A DNA stretch of 64,000 bases from an uncultured Bacilli bacterium (GTDB lineage Bacteria > Bacillota_I > Bacilli_A > RF39 > UBA660): positions 15,004 to 79,003 of the forward strand of contig CAKOLI010000004.1 of assembly GCA_934096265.1 (NCBI GenBank). Reading direction: 5' to 3'. Below the pieces are notes generated by a model. The model had not been told where the DNA came from, did not search any database, and saw nothing but the letters and a program-made list of their open reading frames with translations. Positions 61,643-64,000 of the stretch are shown in pieces. The translations under genes and the position numbers were made by a program. How positions within the stretch are numbered: the stretch's first letter is position 1; every line of letters starts with the position of its first letter.

Positions 61643-62922
61643 TGAAAGCTAACAGGATTAAAGATCAAATCTTTATATTACTAATCGTTATTATCGCTAT
61701 TATTGCTATATCTTTGGGATTTATATTACCCAGAACACTGCTACCTATATATGAGAAGAACATATACTATTATTTAAAGCAACCACTTAGTTTTGTGGAG
61801 AATGATATTAATAGTAGTGTTAGTCTTGATACAGAAATTGCATATTTGTATGTTGATGAGGACGCTATTGTGGCTTCTGAGAATTTTAGTCAAATTATTG
61901 ATAGTGATGATATATCAACTCTTATAGATAAGATTGGTAATACTAGTTATGGAAAATTCTCTTATAAAAAGAAGGTATATTATTATGCAGCGTCTAAGTC
62001 TTTAAAAAATTTGAAAATTGCGATTACCGATAATAGTTACATAATGTCAATGAGGCAGAATATTTTAGAAGCTATTTTACTTGTTGTTGGGCTTACTTAT
62101 ATAGTTGTTGCTATTTTACTATTTTTGTGGTCAAACAATTTACTTAAGAAGATAAATAAGTTGAAAGAGAAAGTAGAAAATATTAATAATGATAATTATG
62201 ATCATAGTGTTAGTTTTAAGGAAGAAGATGAGTTGTATGTACTTGATAATGCTATTTGGTCGATGAGTCTTTATTTGAAGGAACAAGAAGAGTATAAGAA
62301 TCAGATGTATCAAAATATATCACATGATTTTAAAACCCCTATTACTGTTATGAAGTCTTACATAGAAGCTTGTGAAGATGGTATTGAATCTACTGATAAG
62401 TCATTAGAAATTATTAAAGATCAATTAAATAAATTAGAATTAAAAGTTCACTCCTTATTATATTTAAATAAAATAAATTATATTAAAGACAAGAAAGATT
62501 ATCTTAATGTTATGTGCGATATTACTCCCATATTGTCTGTAGCGGTAGATAAGTTTAAAATGTCAAGACCTGATGTAGTGTTTAATGTTATTAATTCAAG
62601 AAGTAAGGCTTCTTTTAGGGGAAGCGTTGATATGTGGGAAACGGTTATTGATAATATTATTGGTAACTTTGTACGTTATGCTAATAAAGAGATTACTATT
62701 ACAGTTAAGCCTGGTAAAATTACATTATTTAATGATGGTCCTAATATTGATAAGAATGTTATGAATAATATTTTTACTCCTTATGAGAAAGGTGTTAAAG
62801 GGGTATTTGGATTAGGATTATCTATTGTTGAGAAAACGCTTCATATGCTTAATTATGATGTAATTATTAAGAATAAGAAGAATGGCGTTATATTTATTAT
62901 TGCTGATAAAAAGTCTATATGA
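61642..62922 (+). CDS. Membrane sensor histidine kinase
   Basis: The 426-residue kinase has two membrane segments (about 9-29 and 145-166) around a small extracytoplasmic domain, a HAMP-type linker (about 168-220), the phosphoacceptor His in NISHDFKTPITVMK near 227, and an ATPase domain with an N-box (IIGNFVRYA) and a G-box (FGLGLSIVEK). It pairs with the preceding regulator. The signal is unknown; the next gene is a sortase-like protein, which hints at an envelope signal. Confidence 0.92.
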   Translation: MKANRIKDQIFILLIVIIAIIAISLGFILPRTLLPIYEKNIYYYLKQPLSFVENDINSSVSLDTEIAYLYVDEDAIVASENFSQIIDSDDISTLIDKIGNTSYGKFSYKKKVYYYAASKSLKNLKIAITDNSYIMSMRQNILEAILLVVGLTYIVVAILLFLWSNNLLKKINKLKEKVENINNDNYDHSVSFKEEDELYVLDNAIWSMSLYLKEQEEYKNQMYQNISHDFKTPITVMKSYIEACEDGIESTDKSLEIIKDQLNKLELKVHSLLYLNKINYIKDKKDYLNVMCDITPILSVAVDKFKMSRPDVVFNVINSRSKASFRGSVDMWETVIDNIIGNFVRYANKEITITVKPGKITLFNDGPNIDKNVMNNIFTPYEKGVKGVFGLGLSIVEKTLHMLNYDVIIKNKKNGVIFIIADKKSI

Positions 62923-63005
62923 ATATCATATAGATTTTTTGTTATGGTTGATTAAGTAGGAATAATTGTGCTATAATTTTATTATGCAAGGGATGATGTA
63001 ATGCG

Positions 63006-63863
63006 ATGGCTAGAGTAAGGAAAAGGGTTAGAATTAAATGGGAGAATGTTGTGATGGCATTTATACTATTTATATGTTTTGTAGTTATATGTATTTGTGT
63101 TTTTAGTATTTTTGGACGGTATTTAGATAAGAAGCAGATTATGAGGCAGGTTAAGAGTATTAATGATACTGTATTAGTTAGGGAGTATGCTGATAATGAT
63201 AAGGTAGAGTTAGTTGGTTCTACTCTTATGGATAATATTAATGAAGATGATCCTTATTTATCTTATGTTAAGTTAGATTTGATTGATGTGGATTTTAGTT
63301 TTTTAATAAAAAGAAATGATGAGGTTAAAGGATGGATACAGATTGGGGGTACTGATATTAATTATCCATTTGTTCAGCATAATGATAATGGTTATTATTT
63401 GAGAAGAGATTTTAATAGGAGTAAGAATAGGAATGGATGGATGTTTTTAGATTATAGAAATGATATTAGTAAGAAGGAGAAGAATAAGATTGTATATGCG
63501 CATAGCTTTTTAGATAGTATGACATTTGATACGTTAAAAGATGTTCTTAGTGATGATTGGTATAAAGATGTTAATAATCATGTTATTAAGGTTTCTACAT
63601 TAAATGAAAATACTATTTGGCAAGTGTTTAGTATTTATAGAATACCTAGGACAGATGATTATTTGCAAGTAAGTTTTAATAGTGATTATGAGTATAATAA
63701 ATTTTTAAGATTATTAGTAGGAAGAAGTGCTTTTAATTTTAAAACGGATGTTAGTGTTGATAGTGATATTATTACTTTTTCTGCTAGATATAGTAAAAAC
63801 GAAGATATAGTTATGCATGCAAAATTAATTAAGAGAGAAGTGAGTGAAATGCACCCCAAATAG
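63006..63863 (+). CDS. Class B sortase homologue lacking catalytic Cys and Arg
   Basis: The 285-residue protein has an N-terminal membrane anchor (about 15-37) and a class B sortase fold: VKGWIQIGGTDINYPFVQ, YYLRRDFN, NGWMFLDYRN, and His166 in IVYAHSF. The active-site strand, normally TLSTC, reads ITFSAR, so Arg261 replaces the nucleophilic Cys. The position of the catalytic Arg is Asp267 (EDIVMHAKL). The fold seems intact, and the frame is clean, so this is probably a non-catalytic sortase-like protein. It follows the two-component system by 83 bases. No LPxTG- or NPxTN-type substrate gene is in the window. Confidence 0.85.
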   Translation: MARVRKRVRIKWENVVMAFILFICFVVICICVFSIFGRYLDKKQIMRQVKSINDTVLVREYADNDKVELVGSTLMDNINEDDPYLSYVKLDLIDVDFSFLIKRNDEVKGWIQIGGTDINYPFVQHNDNGYYLRRDFNRSKNRNGWMFLDYRNDISKKEKNKIVYAHSFLDSMTFDTLKDVLSDDWYKDVNNHVIKVSTLNENTIWQVFSIYRIPRTDDYLQVSFNSDYEYNKFLRLLVGRSAFNFKTDVSVDSDIITFSARYSKNEDIVMHAKLIKREVSEMHPK

Positions 63864-63890
63864 TAGATGTTAATAAAAAAGAGGGTTGTT

Positions 63891-63918
63891 AAAAAGAGGA
63901 AATTATTTTTCTCTTTTT
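63891..63918 (+). terminator. Terminator after the sortase-like gene
   Basis: AAAAAGAG and CTCTTTTT arms with a 12-base loop and T-rich tail. Confidence 0.6.
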
Positions 63919-63946
63919 GTGTGATTTTTTCTCTTTTTCTTAACTT

Positions 63947-63975
63947 TTGACTTTAGTCTAGTTGTATTGTAAAAT
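63947..63975 (+). promoter_or_regulatory. Rightward promoter at the window edge
   Basis: TTGACT (63947-63952), a 17-base spacer and TAAAAT (63970-63975); any gene it serves lies beyond the window. Confidence 0.5.
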
Positions 63976-64000
63976 AATATCCATTCTTCTACAAGTTGAA

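Overview
The window is very AT-rich, uses the standard genetic code and reads as the chromosome of a spore-forming, anaerobic, low-GC Bacillota. It is probably one of the uncultivated gut Bacilli or an Erysipelotrichia-like lineage; that placement is inference. Evidence includes a gerA-type germinant receptor operon, YutH/YutD-like genes, a Bacillota-type SUF operon (sufCDSUB), an ECF transporter core next to truA, a class B sortase homologue, MurC (so the cell has a wall), and the anaerobic enzymes pyruvate:ferredoxin oxidoreductase and rubrerythrin.

Layout. 0-4.3 kb: a partial GerMN-like gene divergent from gerA-gerC-gerB. 4.3-12 kb (minus): rpsI, rplM, a zinc-ribbon protein, a U32 RNA-hydroxylation protein, rubrerythrin, truA, ecfT, ecfA2, ecfA1. 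This is the familiar ecf-truA-rplM-rpsI neighbourhood with a three-gene insertion. 12-19.6 kb: gapA, a uridine-kinase-like protein, clpP, an asnS-murC operon, an XRE regulator and ssb. 19.8-25.6 kb: the SUF operon with a cell-wall amidase at its end. 25.7-30.5 kb: five consecutive sigma-70 family genes, one of them the RpoD-like factor. 30.6-35 kb: a CoA-dehydratase-activase-like gene and nifJ. 35-38 kb: two holin-like genes, two queuosine-precursor-type transporters and an S24/CI-like regulator. 38-46.7 kb: rmuC, a rhodanese, ten tRNAs in two arrays, an S1 protein, nfu, a yutH/yutD gene group, a glycosidase-like protein and an MBL hydrolase. 46.9-49.6 kb: tRNA-Met followed by a foreign-looking island with broken genes, flanked by a direct repeat. 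49.6-54 kb: smpB, capA, rnr, secG, tRNA-Ala and tRNA-Pro. 54-64 kb: a broken ADP-ribosylglycohydrolase, small membrane/lipoproteins, superoxide dismutase, a formate/nitrite channel, an ABC-2 exporter, a glycosyltransferase, a two-component system and a sortase-like protein.

The strongest leads are: (1) the five-sigma array with two near-identical vegetative promoters; (2) an ECF ATPase pair that appears to have one complete and one ruined ATP site; (3) a sortase B homologue without its catalytic Cys and Arg; (4) a CI-like regulator that keeps the protease Ser but not the Lys, next to holin-like genes without a lysin; (5) a SUF operon with a terminator and a new promoter between sufU and sufB; (6) a tandem inverted-repeat element upstream of ssb. 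Native genes show a strong strand-linked codon bias (plus-strand genes end in T/G, minus-strand genes in A), which helps pick out the island at 47-49 kb.
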